From contig JAGOSL010000008.1 of NCBI GenBank assembly GCA_018062345.1, positions 1 to 63,877 of the forward strand: 63,877 bases of DNA, read 5' to 3'. A program made the position numbers and the translations under genes. The first letter of the stretch is position 1. Each line of letters opens with the position of its first letter. Under the pieces are notes generated by a model. That model had not been told where the DNA came from. It ran no database searches and saw only the letters and a list, made by a program, of their open reading frames with translations. The DNA comes from Pseudomonadota bacterium (lineage in GTDB: Bacteria > Pseudomonadota > Alphaproteobacteria > Paracaedibacterales > CAITNM01). Positions 29,368 to 38,648 of this stretch are shown here, one piece after another.

Positions 29368-29937
29368 ATGGATAATTTTTCAGCGAAAGATTTTGCAAAA
29401 TTTCCCATTTGCGTTGATCTTGATGGCACATTATGGGCTGGGGATTGCTTATGGTTGAACCTGCTTGAATTTTTGAAACAACATCCGCTCAGATTCTTGC
29501 AACCACTTTTTTGGTGGTACAAGGACAGAACATACCTGAAATATAATCTTGCAAAGGCTGTGTTTTTTAATCCAAAAAAATTATCATTTTTCCCAGAGAT
29601 ATTAGAATATCTGCTAGACCTTAAGAGTAGAGGAGCAAAACTTTACCTGGTAACTGGCTCAGATCAAACGATCGCCGATGCAATAGCGAAGCATTTAAAT
29701 ATTTTTGAAAAAGCATTTGGAAGTACTGTGGGCAACAACTTAGTCGGCATGAATAAAGCAGAACTATTAAACATATTATTTGGGGAAAAAAAATATATTT
29801 ATTTTGGCAATGAATGGAAAGATCGCTTCGTTTGGCAATATTGCATAGCTGCGGTTGCTGTTAATATTGATCAAAAAACATCAGCTTGGTTAGATGCTCA
29901 ACCTATATATACTCGTAGGTTTATTTGCAAATCATAG
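29368..29937 (+). CDS. HAD-superfamily hydrolase-like protein
   Basis: 189 residues from ATG at 29368 (an in-frame start 42 bases earlier lies inside der). HAD motif I is FPICVDLDGTLWAG near residue 13. Motif II is seen as LYLVTGSDQ near 90. Motif III is AELLN... with YFGNEWKDRFVWQY near 150 (motif IV acidic cluster). It resembles the HAD half of proteins that in other bacteria are fused to a UbiA-type prenyltransferase; here no prenyltransferase follows. The substrate is unknown. It overlaps or nearly meets the start of the glutamate dehydrogenase gene. Confidence 0.75.
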   Translation: MDNFSAKDFAKFPICVDLDGTLWAGDCLWLNLLEFLKQHPLRFLQPLFWWYKDRTYLKYNLAKAVFFNPKKLSFFPEILEYLLDLKSRGAKLYLVTGSDQTIADAIAKHLNIFEKAFGSTVGNNLVGMNKAELLNILFGEKKYIYFGNEWKDRFVWQYCIAAVAVNIDQKTSAWLDAQPIYTRRFICKS

Positions 29938-29969
29938 ATATAATTAAAGAAAAACATCAGAAGCCTTTT

Positions 29970-32900
29970 ATGCTTTCAAAAGAAATTGAAAAGTCTGAAT
30001 TCATCAGCCATATCCTTTCATCAGCTGACCAGAAAAATCCCATTCTTAAAGAATTTACACAAAATTTCTATCAACACGTGAGCTTTGGATACCTAAAAAG
30101 CTTAAACGAGCAAACCTCTGGAAAAATTCTTACTGATATTGCAAAAAAGGCATTTGAGATTTTTAAAAATCCACCACCCTTAGACACATTTCTTGTTGAT
30201 CATTGTTTGCTTGAGGCGCACAAAATTCAGGTGTTATTTTTTTATAGCATTCATAAGCATTTTGTCGTGCGCAGCATAAAAGTTTGGTTAGCTGCCAATA
30301 AGCTAAAAGTTGACGAACTTATACATCCAATTTTCTCTCCAAATAGGTCAAATGCTGGGATATTCAGTTGTTTTGGGGGAAAAAATCGAGAATCACTAAT
30401 GGCAGTTGTTCTTCCAAGCTCAGCTGAATTACCCAAGGATTACAAAACATCCTTGCACGATTTATATATAAAATTATCGCTTGTTGTAGATGATTTTAAT
30501 GACATGCATGGTTGGATGGAAAATATTTCACGTAACATGCTTGATCAAGATAAAAATGACATTAAAGAAACGGGCTCTTTTCTAAATTGGCTAAAGAATG
30601 AACATTTCGTTTTTCTTGGGTTACGCCGCTATAAGGCAATTCCTTCATCAGGAAAAAATATTGAATTCAACCACGAAGAAACGCATAAGCTTGGGCTATT
30701 CAAACTACAAAATGTTATGGAATCTAAGGATTTTTCACCAGAACTGCAAGCGCCATTTAATCAGATGATGCACATAAAAAAAGAGCATACTCGTTCTGAG
30801 ATATATCGTGGATCACGCATAGACTCTATTAAGATTCTTGATATCAATAAAAATGGAAAAATTGAAGGAATTGTACAAATTATTGGGTTATTCACCTCTG
30901 ATTTTTACAAAACCTCGCCAATTGATATTCCATGGCTAAAAGATAAGGCGCTAAAAGTCTGCCAAAAGTTTGGGTTTGCCGCAAAATCTCATGATGAAAG
31001 AATACTAAGAAACATAATTGATAGCATTCCCTTAGATGAATTTTATTATCTTTTGGAAGACCAATTAACTGACTTAATTGAACGCATACTTAATATGTAT
31101 GACAAAAATGCTATCTTTACGAGAACTGATGAGATTGGGCAATCTTTATCTGTATTACTGTATTTACCCAAACATAGGTACAGCGAAAAATTAAAACTCA
31201 ATTTAGGTAATTTTATCACAAAAGAACTTGGTGGTACTTTAACTTCTACCCACGGCTACGTTGGTGATAATTCTTTTGCACGCTTAGTATATATTATTAG
31301 CTTTGATTCTTTAAATAAGACGAAAGTTGATATCGATGATCTAGAAGAAAAAGTTTGGAAAGCATCACAAACATGGCAAGAAAGATTTGCACATTTGTGC
31401 AAGAATAAAACCATTACAAAATCTATTATTTTTTCTGATATTTATTCAACACTTTATGATCCAGAGACTGCAGCTCAAGACACATCCGTTCTGCTAAATT
31501 GGCTAGATACAACTGACGATATTTATTTTGAAACTTCAACCAAAGGCAGCGTAGGAAAAATTAAGGTCTTCCAAAAAGATGATCCAGTCACTTTAGGTCA
31601 GATTATTCCAATCTTTACAAATTTTCATCTTAACATACAAGCAGAGCATACTTTTTTTGCAGATATTGATGGAAGAAGAATATGGATGCACCATTACGAC
31701 ATATCAAATCTAAATAATTTGAGTTTATCTAGTGAAAATCTAGAGAAATTGGTGGAGGGATTAAAGGCAGCTTGGACAAAGCTCATAGAAATTGATCCAT
31801 TTAATGCACTAACTGTGTGCTGCGATCTTAACTTTAAAGAAATTATTATTTTAAGAGCGTACGGACGTTTTCTAAAGCAGTTAGGATTTAATTATTCGCA
31901 AAAATCCTTAGCTGATTGTTTAAGTTTATACCCGTCTATAACTCAAATTCTAATAGAAATTTTTCATACATTATTTTCTTTTGATTCATATAAAAAAGAG
32001 GAAAATTTAAAGAAAGTTAATAAATTAAACGCAGAAATTTTTCAATTGTTTTCAACTATTAAGCGCCTTGATCACGATCGTATTATGCGAAGATTTCATA
32101 ATATTATTATGTCAACCTTGCGCACAAATGCCTATCAGACGGAGTCACTAACGCCTTATCCTTGCGTAAGCTTCAAAGTGGATTGTTCAAAAATTATTGA
32201 TATTCCAAGCCCGTCACCCCTTTTTGAAATTTTCGTTTACTCGGCAATAATGGAAGGCTGCCATTTGAGGGGAGGGAAAATTGCTAGAGGTGGCATTCGT
32301 TGGTCTGAGCGACCTGAAGATTTTAGATCAGAAGTTTTGGGGCTGATGAAAGCTCAAATGGTAAAAAATTCAGTAATTGTACCTGTTGGATCAAAAGGCG
32401 GGTTTGTCGTTAAAAATTATAGTGCTTTACAAGAATCTGGTTGCACAGATCAAGAACTTAAAGCTGCTGTTATCAATTCCTATAAAGCATTCATCGAGCA
32501 ATTACTAAGCATCACCGATAACTTAATTGGTAATAAAATTGAACCTCCAAAGCAGGTGGTGCGCTATGATAATGACGATCAGTATTTGGTTGTTGCAGCT
32601 GATAAAGGTACGGCTACTTTTTCAGATATTGCCAATGAGATTTCAGATAAAAATAAATTTTGGCTAAGCGATGCTTTTGCTTCAGGTGGATCTAAAGGAT
32701 ACGATCATAAGAAATTAGGTATCACTGCTAGAGGTGCATGGATTGCTGTGCGCAGACATTTTTGGGAACTTGGAATTGATTGTCAGAGCACACCTATTAG
32801 CACCATAGGCATAGGCGATATGGCTGGCGATGTATTTGGCAATGGCATGCTGCAATCAAAAAATATTTGTTTGGTAGGTGCATTTAACCATAAACATATT

Positions 32901-34496
32901 TTTCTTGATCCGACTCCTAATCTTAAAGAAAGCTATGAGGAGAGACAGAGATTATTCAATGAAGCAAAAGGCTGGGATTTTTATGATTTATCAAAAATAT
33001 CTAAAGGTGGTGGCGTACACGAGAGATCTGCGAAGACTATAAAAATTACGCCAGAAGTAGCACGCATGCTAAACATAGAAGAAGCAGAGATTGATCCAGA
33101 CCAACTGATTTCAAAGCTTCTGCAAGCACCTGTTGATTTATTATTTTTTGGTGGCATTGGCACTTTTGTAAAATCCCACTCAGAAGCAAATACAGCAGTT
33201 GCAGATAAAGCAAATGATTCAACACGTGTCAGTGCATCTATGATAAAAGCCAAAATTATTGGTGAGGGGGCAAATCTTGGCGTAACACAATTAGGACGAA
33301 TAGAATATGCTTTAAAGGGCGGTCGCATTAACACGGATGCTATTGATAATTCAGCCGGTGTAGACTGCTCTGATCATGAAGTTAACCTGAAGATCATGTG
33401 CCAAATTTTATTAGACAAAAATATGATCGATATTAATCAGCGAGACGAACTACTTGCAAGCTTAGCAAATGAAGTTAGTGAATTAGTCCTAGATGATAAT
33501 TGGATGCAAACACTAGCTCTAACTCGTATGCAGCAAGAAGCAAAAACTGATGTTAATGCTTATGTAGTTTTGATTAGAAATCTTGAAATGCATAAAGATT
33601 TGCCATTAAAAAGAGAAATAGAAAACATTCCTTCAGAAGAAGAGATTTTGCAGAGGAAAGGTCAACAACAGGGAATCACACGCCCTGAACTTGCTGTACT
33701 ACTTGCATATTCTAAAATTCACCTGTACCAAGACATGTTGCATGCATTGCAAAATACGGCTTGTTTTGGAGAAACATATTACATTGAATATTTCCCCAAA
33801 CGCTTTCAAATTGAATATAAAGACCTCTTAAAATCTCATCCTCTGAAAGTGGAAATTACTGCGACAGTTCTTGCTAATCTGATTATCAACACAATGGGTC
33901 CATGTTTTGTAGGTCAGATGTCTGAAGCATTTCAAGTTGACGTACTAGAGGTTGTTAGAGCATTTGTTGAAGTGCTAGAGCAAACTAGTTTTTATGAACA
34001 GTTACAAAATTATAAAACATTCGCTCATAGCAAAGAAGAAACTCTTGAAGCTTTGCACCGTTTAACACAAAACATCTCTCAATGCGTAATGGTCCGACTA
34101 GCCTCTCCTCAACATATTTTTGCAGCACAGTTAAAATCTATTATTACCTCAAAAGTACCATTTTCAATACTATTTGCACATCAAGTCAGCCACCAAGGCA
34201 ATATAGATGTTGATCATATAGATAACACTTATGAAAAATTAAACCTATCGTACTTATGGGGCTGGACAGAGACCATTTCTCCAGGGCCTTCATGGCAAAC
34301 AGCATCTTGGTTATTGCTGCAACATGATTTAATTCAAGTCATTGCGCATTTATGCCAAAAAACTTGGTCAGATGAAAAACTTGCTGCATACAATGCCTTG
34401 CATGACCAAATTAAAAAGAACATATCAAGCACAACTGATTCCAGCCAACACTTATTGTTAATGGGGTATATCGTTAAACAGCTGCAAAGTTTATAG
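29970..34496 (+). CDS. gdhB: NAD-specific glutamate dehydrogenase, large (180 kDa class)
   Basis: 1508 residues from ATG at 29970; a TTG at 29925 in the same frame would add 15 residues and overlap the HAD gene. It converts glutamate to 2-oxoglutarate with NAD. The length and order fit the bacterial NAD-GDH family (PF05088): long N-terminal ACT-like regulatory region, catalytic core with GGKIARGGIRWSERPEDFR and KAQMVKNSVIVPVGSKGGF (around residues 770-815), the nucleotide-binding stretch SDAFASGGSKGYDHKK and STIGIGDMAGDVFGNGML near 950, then a helical C-terminal region. In an intracellular bacterium it would feed amino-acid carbon into the TCA cycle. PutA, GlnA and a ProP-like carrier are also in the window. 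Confidence 0.95.
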   Translation: MLSKEIEKSEFISHILSSADQKNPILKEFTQNFYQHVSFGYLKSLNEQTSGKILTDIAKKAFEIFKNPPPLDTFLVDHCLLEAHKIQVLFFYSIHKHFVVRSIKVWLAANKLKVDELIHPIFSPNRSNAGIFSCFGGKNRESLMAVVLPSSAELPKDYKTSLHDLYIKLSLVVDDFNDMHGWMENISRNMLDQDKNDIKETGSFLNWLKNEHFVFLGLRRYKAIPSSGKNIEFNHEETHKLGLFKLQNVMESKDFSPELQAPFNQMMHIKKEHTRSEIYRGSRIDSIKILDINKNGKIEGIVQIIGLFTSDFYKTSPIDIPWLKDKALKVCQKFGFAAKSHDERILRNIIDSIPLDEFYYLLEDQLTDLIERILNMYDKNAIFTRTDEIGQSLSVLLYLPKHRYSEKLKLNLGNFITKELGGTLTSTHGYVGDNSFARLVYIISFDSLNKTKVDIDDLEEKVWKASQTWQERFAHLCKNKTITKSIIFSDIYSTLYDPETAAQDTSVLLNWLDTTDDIYFETSTKGSVGKIKVFQKDDPVTLGQIIPIFTNFHLNIQAEHTFFADIDGRRIWMHHYDISNLNNLSLSSENLEKLVEGLKAAWTKLIEIDPFNALTVCCDLNFKEIIILRAYGRFLKQLGFNYSQKSLADCLSLYPSITQILIEIFHTLFSFDSYKKEENLKKVNKLNAEIFQLFSTIKRLDHDRIMRRFHNIIMSTLRTNAYQTESLTPYPCVSFKVDCSKIIDIPSPSPLFEIFVYSAIMEGCHLRGGKIARGGIRWSERPEDFRSEVLGLMKAQMVKNSVIVPVGSKGGFVVKNYSALQESGCTDQELKAAVINSYKAFIEQLLSITDNLIGNKIEPPKQVVRYDNDDQYLVVAADKGTATFSDIANEISDKNKFWLSDAFASGGSKGYDHKKLGITARGAWIAVRRHFWELGIDCQSTPISTIGIGDMAGDVFGNGMLQSKNICLVGAFNHKHIFLDPTPNLKESYEERQRLFNEAKGWDFYDLSKISKGGGVHERSAKTIKITPEVARMLNIEEAEIDPDQLISKLLQAPVDLLFFGGIGTFVKSHSEANTAVADKANDSTRVSASMIKAKIIGEGANLGVTQLGRIEYALKGGRINTDAIDNSAGVDCSDHEVNLKIMCQILLDKNMIDINQRDELLASLANEVSELVLDDNWMQTLALTRMQQEAKTDVNAYVVLIRNLEMHKDLPLKREIENIPSEEEILQRKGQQQGITRPELAVLLAYSKIHLYQDMLHALQNTACFGETYYIEYFPKRFQIEYKDLLKSHPLKVEITATVLANLIINTMGPCFVGQMSEAFQVDVLEVVRAFVEVLEQTSFYEQLQNYKTFAHSKEETLEALHRLTQNISQCVMVRLASPQHIFAAQLKSIITSKVPFSILFAHQVSHQGNIDVDHIDNTYEKLNLSYLWGWTETISPGPSWQTASWLLLQHDLIQVIAHLCQKTWSDEKLAAYNALHDQIKKNISSTTDSSQHLLLMGYIVKQLQSL

Positions 34497-34553
34497 CTCT
34501 ATTGATGTTTATTAGAAAAAACATGATAATACGCTCAACAATTGTCGTGAGCT

Positions 34554-35882
34554 TTGCTAGTGAACATATTTTCTAAAACTGCTGAAAATGCGGTTATTTT
34601 CACGATTCTATTTTTAGTTCTGCTTTTGGCATTCATTAAAGGTCCGGCTATTGCTGGTGATAGTGGATCATATGAAGGATATTCCATCGTAAGAATTGGC
34701 ATGTACCCTTTGCTTATTAGCTTTTTCAAATTTTGTTTTAAGGCACATGCTTTTAAAAGCTTGGCTATTTTTCAAACAATACTTACTATAAGCGCAGCAT
34801 ATGGCTTATCAAATTTTTTAAAATCTCAATTTAAACTTCCGTTTTATGTATATACAGCAATTATTTGTGTATTTTTATTTCCCTCTGTTTCACACGCTGC
34901 AGCTTGGGATATATTAAGTGAAAGTATTTCTTACCCATTCTTTTTGCTAACTATATGGTCTTTCTTAAAAGTTCTGAATTACAAAAGGAAGGTGGACGTA
35001 ACTATATTTTCAACATTGCTTTTCCTGCTATGTTTTACCAGGCAACAGTTCATCTTTTTTTATGTTGTATCTTTTATCTATAGTTTTTATTTATTAGCAT
35101 TCGAGAAAAATCGGCAGTTTTCAAGACAATTATTATTAAAAACTTCTCTTTCTTTATTCACTTTTTTTATTGCCGAAAGAAGCTATCATGCAATTTATCA
35201 TGGTCATTTTGCAGGCACACCTTTCGTAGGTACGCAATTTTTAATGCGACCATTATTCGTAGCTTCAACTGCTGCTTTGAATAGTATTGATGAGCCGAAA
35301 CAAAAGCAATTCATCAAAGAAGTTACTGCTGAACTGATAAAAAATAATATTATCAATCCGGATCAGCCGTCTAAAGAGCTTTATGCTTACGAATATTTTT
35401 ACAATACGATGTATCATAAAATTTCTTCAAAAATTTGGGAGCAAGTGTGGTCAAAAGCTGTTTTAGACAAAGCTCTAGGTAGAAAACATACAGATTTTCA
35501 AGTGCAGCAAATAATAGACCATAATGCCCTAATGATGGGTATTAAGTTGATTAAAGTAAACTTCTTACAAACGATGATTTATTATATAAAAGACACAATA
35601 AGAGGTATGGGTGGATATACATGTTTCTTTTTTATGATGATTTTATCAATTTGTTGTGTTGCTGCCGGATATAAAAGTAAAAAACTAAATTTATTATACC
35701 TATCGATTTTATGTTCAATTCTTATGCACCTTGGTAATTCTTCCCTTGTTTGCTTATTTGAGCCACCTTTAACACGCTATGTTTATGCAACTAATGCATT
35801 CTTTTTTGTAATGGTAATAATTTTTCTTACAAAATTATTACCTTATTTGTCGCCGCAAGATGAGGAATTATGTGCGCAATAG
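34554..35882 (+). CDS. Polytopic membrane protein, possible GT-C-type glycosyltransferase
   Basis: 442 residues from TTG at 34554 (a GTG two codons later is equally possible). About ten to twelve hydrophobic helices. An acidic pair in the first periplasmic loop (GPAIAGDSGSYEGY, residues about 30-45) sits where GT-C fold enzymes carry their catalytic Asp. I do not recognise a specific family. It overlaps asnB by 13 bases and precedes a GT2 and ugd, so a role in building or exporting a surface glycan is inferred from context. Confidence 0.75.
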   Translation: MLVNIFSKTAENAVIFTILFLVLLLAFIKGPAIAGDSGSYEGYSIVRIGMYPLLISFFKFCFKAHAFKSLAIFQTILTISAAYGLSNFLKSQFKLPFYVYTAIICVFLFPSVSHAAAWDILSESISYPFFLLTIWSFLKVLNYKRKVDVTIFSTLLFLLCFTRQQFIFFYVVSFIYSFYLLAFEKNRQFSRQLLLKTSLSLFTFFIAERSYHAIYHGHFAGTPFVGTQFLMRPLFVASTAALNSIDEPKQKQFIKEVTAELIKNNIINPDQPSKELYAYEYFYNTMYHKISSKIWEQVWSKAVLDKALGRKHTDFQVQQIIDHNALMMGIKLIKVNFLQTMIYYIKDTIRGMGGYTCFFFMMILSICCVAAGYKSKKLNLLYLSILCSILMHLGNSSLVCLFEPPLTRYVYATNAFFFVMVIIFLTKLLPYLSPQDEELCAQ

Positions 35883-37753
35883 CGGGCATCCTATCCTGGA
35901 ACAAAGAAGATAGCTCAACTATTTTAAAGAAAATGACACAAACCATGGCGCACAGAGGACCTGATGCGTATGGAGATTGGCACAATGAAGGTATTTCGTT
36001 AGGGCATCGACGCTTATCTGTGCAGGACCCATCAACTACCGCAAATCAACCCATGCATGATTTTTCTGGTAGGTATGTGATTGTTTTTAACGGAGAAATA
36101 TATAACTTTAAAAAACTTAAAGAAACTCTAGCTCAAAGTGGTTACAAATTTAAAACTCACGGTGACACAGAGGTTATTTTGGCAGCATGGAACCATTGGG
36201 GGAGTGAGGCTTTATCATATTTTGAAGGAATGTTTGTATTTGCTTTATGGGACAAGTACTTAAAAGAACTTCACTTAGTAAGAGACCGTTTTGGAGAAAA
36301 GCCACTTTATTATTTTAGATTGCCAAATGGAGGAGTAGTTTTTGCTTCAGAATTAAAAGCATTGCTTAATCATCCAAATTGTCCAAAAAATCTAAATCCT
36401 AACGCAATTTCTCAATTTCTATCACTTAATTATATTTTAACAGAGCAGTGTATTCTAGAAGGAGTACACAAATTGGCCCCAGGAAATTATATGGTTTTCA
36501 GGGAGAACCAAAGCCCAATCACAAAATCATACTGGTCTTTAGCGGATTCCTTTCACGCATCAAAATGGGATTTTTCAGAAGCAGAACTTATAGAACAGTT
36601 TAATGATTTCTTTACGGATACAGTTAGAGACTGCTCTGTTTCTGATGTTCCATTAGGAATTTTTTTAAGTGGAGGCATAGATTCTTCGGCAATAGCATCT
36701 TCTATAAAAAGAGCATCTATCAACGATCAGCTCAAAGCCTTTACGATAGGGTTTGAACAAAAATCTTATAACGAACTTGATAAGGCTAAATTAGTAGCAA
36801 GCAACTCGCAGATCGAACATTTATGGGAAATATCTGCTCCAGATAATGCTGATTTTGTAAAAAAAATTGCAGAAAATTTAGATGAACCTTTTGCTGATAG
36901 TTCGATGATTCCTATGCACACATTAGCTGCGCTAGCCAGGAAAAATGCTACTGTATGCTTATCAGGTGATGGTGGAGATGAGCTCTTTGGTGGTTACGAA
37001 ACTTATCGTGCCGACATACTGCACAATGCTCTTAAGTATTTACCTTTTAAGGATTTACTAGCAACGATCGTAGGTCATATTCCAGTCAGTCACCAAAAAG
37101 TTTCTTTTGACTATAAATTAAAACAATTCACCAAAGGACTTAGTTTATCACCACAGCAAGCTCACTACAGCTGGAGAACAATTTTTTCAGACATAGAAAA
37201 AAAAGACATTCTTCAAAATCATCATAAACATGATGTGCTTAATCACAATCCTTTTGAAGGATTTAATAAGTTTTACAACGATGTAAGAAGTTGTGACATG
37301 CTAGAGCAGCATTTCTATGTTGATCTAAAAACTTGGATGGTTGACGATATTTTGGTTAAAGTTGATCGTATTAGTATGATGCATTCCCTAGAAGTTCGAT
37401 CACCATTTTTAAACCATAAACTAGCAGAATGGATAATACGGCTACCAACAAAATACAAAATACGCAATCTACGCACAAAATATCTTTTGAAGAAGAGTCA
37501 AAAAGGAAGCCTACCACATTCAATTCTTTATGGAAAAAAAGAAGGATTTGGTTCACCTATTTCTAAATGGATGACACGTGATGTGGTCGATCAAATTATA
37601 GATAATCCAATAATCTGTGAATGGCTTGATAAAGACCAAATATTCAAACTGTGGAAAAATCACAGCGATAAGATAACAGATTGCAGCCACAAGCTCTTTG
37701 GTCTATTCTGCCTAAGTTCATGGATGAATAAATTTTCTGAAATTGAAAAATAG
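35870..37753 (+). CDS. asnB: Asparagine synthase (glutamine-hydrolysing) / amidotransferase
   Basis: 627 residues. An N-terminal class II glutamine amidotransferase domain begins MCAIAGIL with the catalytic Cys2; further motifs are AHRGPDAYGDW near residue 28, SLGHRRLSVQD near 46 and FNGEIYNF near 75. The C-terminal synthase domain has the PPi-loop LSGGIDSSAIAS near 262 and SGDGGDELFGGYETYR near 370. The size matches the AsnB group found in exopolysaccharide clusters. Free asparagine synthesis is possible, but the position between a membrane protein, a GT2 and ugd suggests amidation of a sugar uronic acid (as proposed for WbpS-type proteins). Which substrate is used cannot be told from sequence. 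Confidence 0.92.
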   Translation: MCAIAGILSWNKEDSSTILKKMTQTMAHRGPDAYGDWHNEGISLGHRRLSVQDPSTTANQPMHDFSGRYVIVFNGEIYNFKKLKETLAQSGYKFKTHGDTEVILAAWNHWGSEALSYFEGMFVFALWDKYLKELHLVRDRFGEKPLYYFRLPNGGVVFASELKALLNHPNCPKNLNPNAISQFLSLNYILTEQCILEGVHKLAPGNYMVFRENQSPITKSYWSLADSFHASKWDFSEAELIEQFNDFFTDTVRDCSVSDVPLGIFLSGGIDSSAIASSIKRASINDQLKAFTIGFEQKSYNELDKAKLVASNSQIEHLWEISAPDNADFVKKIAENLDEPFADSSMIPMHTLAALARKNATVCLSGDGGDELFGGYETYRADILHNALKYLPFKDLLATIVGHIPVSHQKVSFDYKLKQFTKGLSLSPQQAHYSWRTIFSDIEKKDILQNHHKHDVLNHNPFEGFNKFYNDVRSCDMLEQHFYVDLKTWMVDDILVKVDRISMMHSLEVRSPFLNHKLAEWIIRLPTKYKIRNLRTKYLLKKSQKGSLPHSILYGKKEGFGSPISKWMTRDVVDQIIDNPIICEWLDKDQIFKLWKNHSDKITDCSHKLFGLFCLSSWMNKFSEIEK

Positions 37754-37775
37754 CAATTTATATAAGAGAACTTAA

Positions 37776-38645
37776 ATGTTTAGCATCGTAATTCCTGCTT
37801 ACAATGAAGAAGACGCAATTGAACCGACCATTGAGTATATAAAAAAAACGTTAAATGATCTCAAATTAAAAAAATGGGAACTAGTTATTGTTGATGATGG
37901 ATCAGAAGATGCAACCTTTGAACGTTTAAAAAAGTATACCGATGACCCTATAAAGGTAATACGACATCCTCATAACTTGGGTTATGGAAGATCACTAAAG
38001 GATGGAATTGATGCAGCCACGCATGACACTATTGTTATTATTGACTGCGATCTAACTTACCCTTTTGAAAAAATTAGCGAATTGCTTGAGCTGTACAAAA
38101 AAGGATTTGATATGGTTGTTGGCGCAAGAACGGGAAAATTTTATAAAGAATCTTTTATAAAATCTCCGCTTCGAAGAGTTTTAAGGTTTCTGGTAGAATT
38201 TACAGCGGGTCGTTCCATTCCAGATATAAATTCAGGTTTTAGAATTTTCTCAAAACAAACTGTAAAAAAATACTTTAAGCATCTTTGCGAAACATTTAGC
38301 TTCACAACTTCAATGACTTTAGCTTATATGATGACTGGAAAAACTGTTAAATACACAGATATTCCATACCATGCCAGAGAAGGAAAGACTAAAGTAAAGC
38401 TTTTTTCAGATTCAATGAGAACACTTCAGTATATAATTCAGGCTATTACATACTATAACCCTTTAAAAATTTTCTTACTTTTCTCAATAACCTGTTTTGC
38501 CTGTTCGATAATTGGCTTTCTTGCATCAGCTTTTCTTGACCTAAGAAGTGGATTTTTACTAGGAATAGGCGGCTTATTAACGTGTATAATTATCATGTGT
38601 TTTGGCTTAATTGCTGATTTATTAAAACAAATCATGGACAAATAA
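37776..38645 (+). CDS. GT2 glycosyltransferase, dolichol-phosphate-mannose-synthase-like
   Basis: 289 residues. GT-A fold with FSIVIPAYNEEDAIEPTI at the start, VIVDDGSEDATFE near residue 40, and the DxD-type motif VIIDCDLTYPFEKI near 90. Two hydrophobic helices at the C-terminus (about 230-280) anchor it in the membrane. This architecture usually transfers one sugar from a nucleotide donor to polyprenyl phosphate. It lies 22 bases after asnB and 3 bases before ugd. Confidence 0.88.
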   Translation: MFSIVIPAYNEEDAIEPTIEYIKKTLNDLKLKKWELVIVDDGSEDATFERLKKYTDDPIKVIRHPHNLGYGRSLKDGIDAATHDTIVIIDCDLTYPFEKISELLELYKKGFDMVVGARTGKFYKESFIKSPLRRVLRFLVEFTAGRSIPDINSGFRIFSKQTVKKYFKHLCETFSFTTSMTLAYMMTGKTVKYTDIPYHAREGKTKVKLFSDSMRTLQYIIQAITYYNPLKIFLLFSITCFACSIIGFLASAFLDLRSGFLLGIGGLLTCIIIMCFGLIADLLKQIMDK

Positions 38646-38648
38646 ATA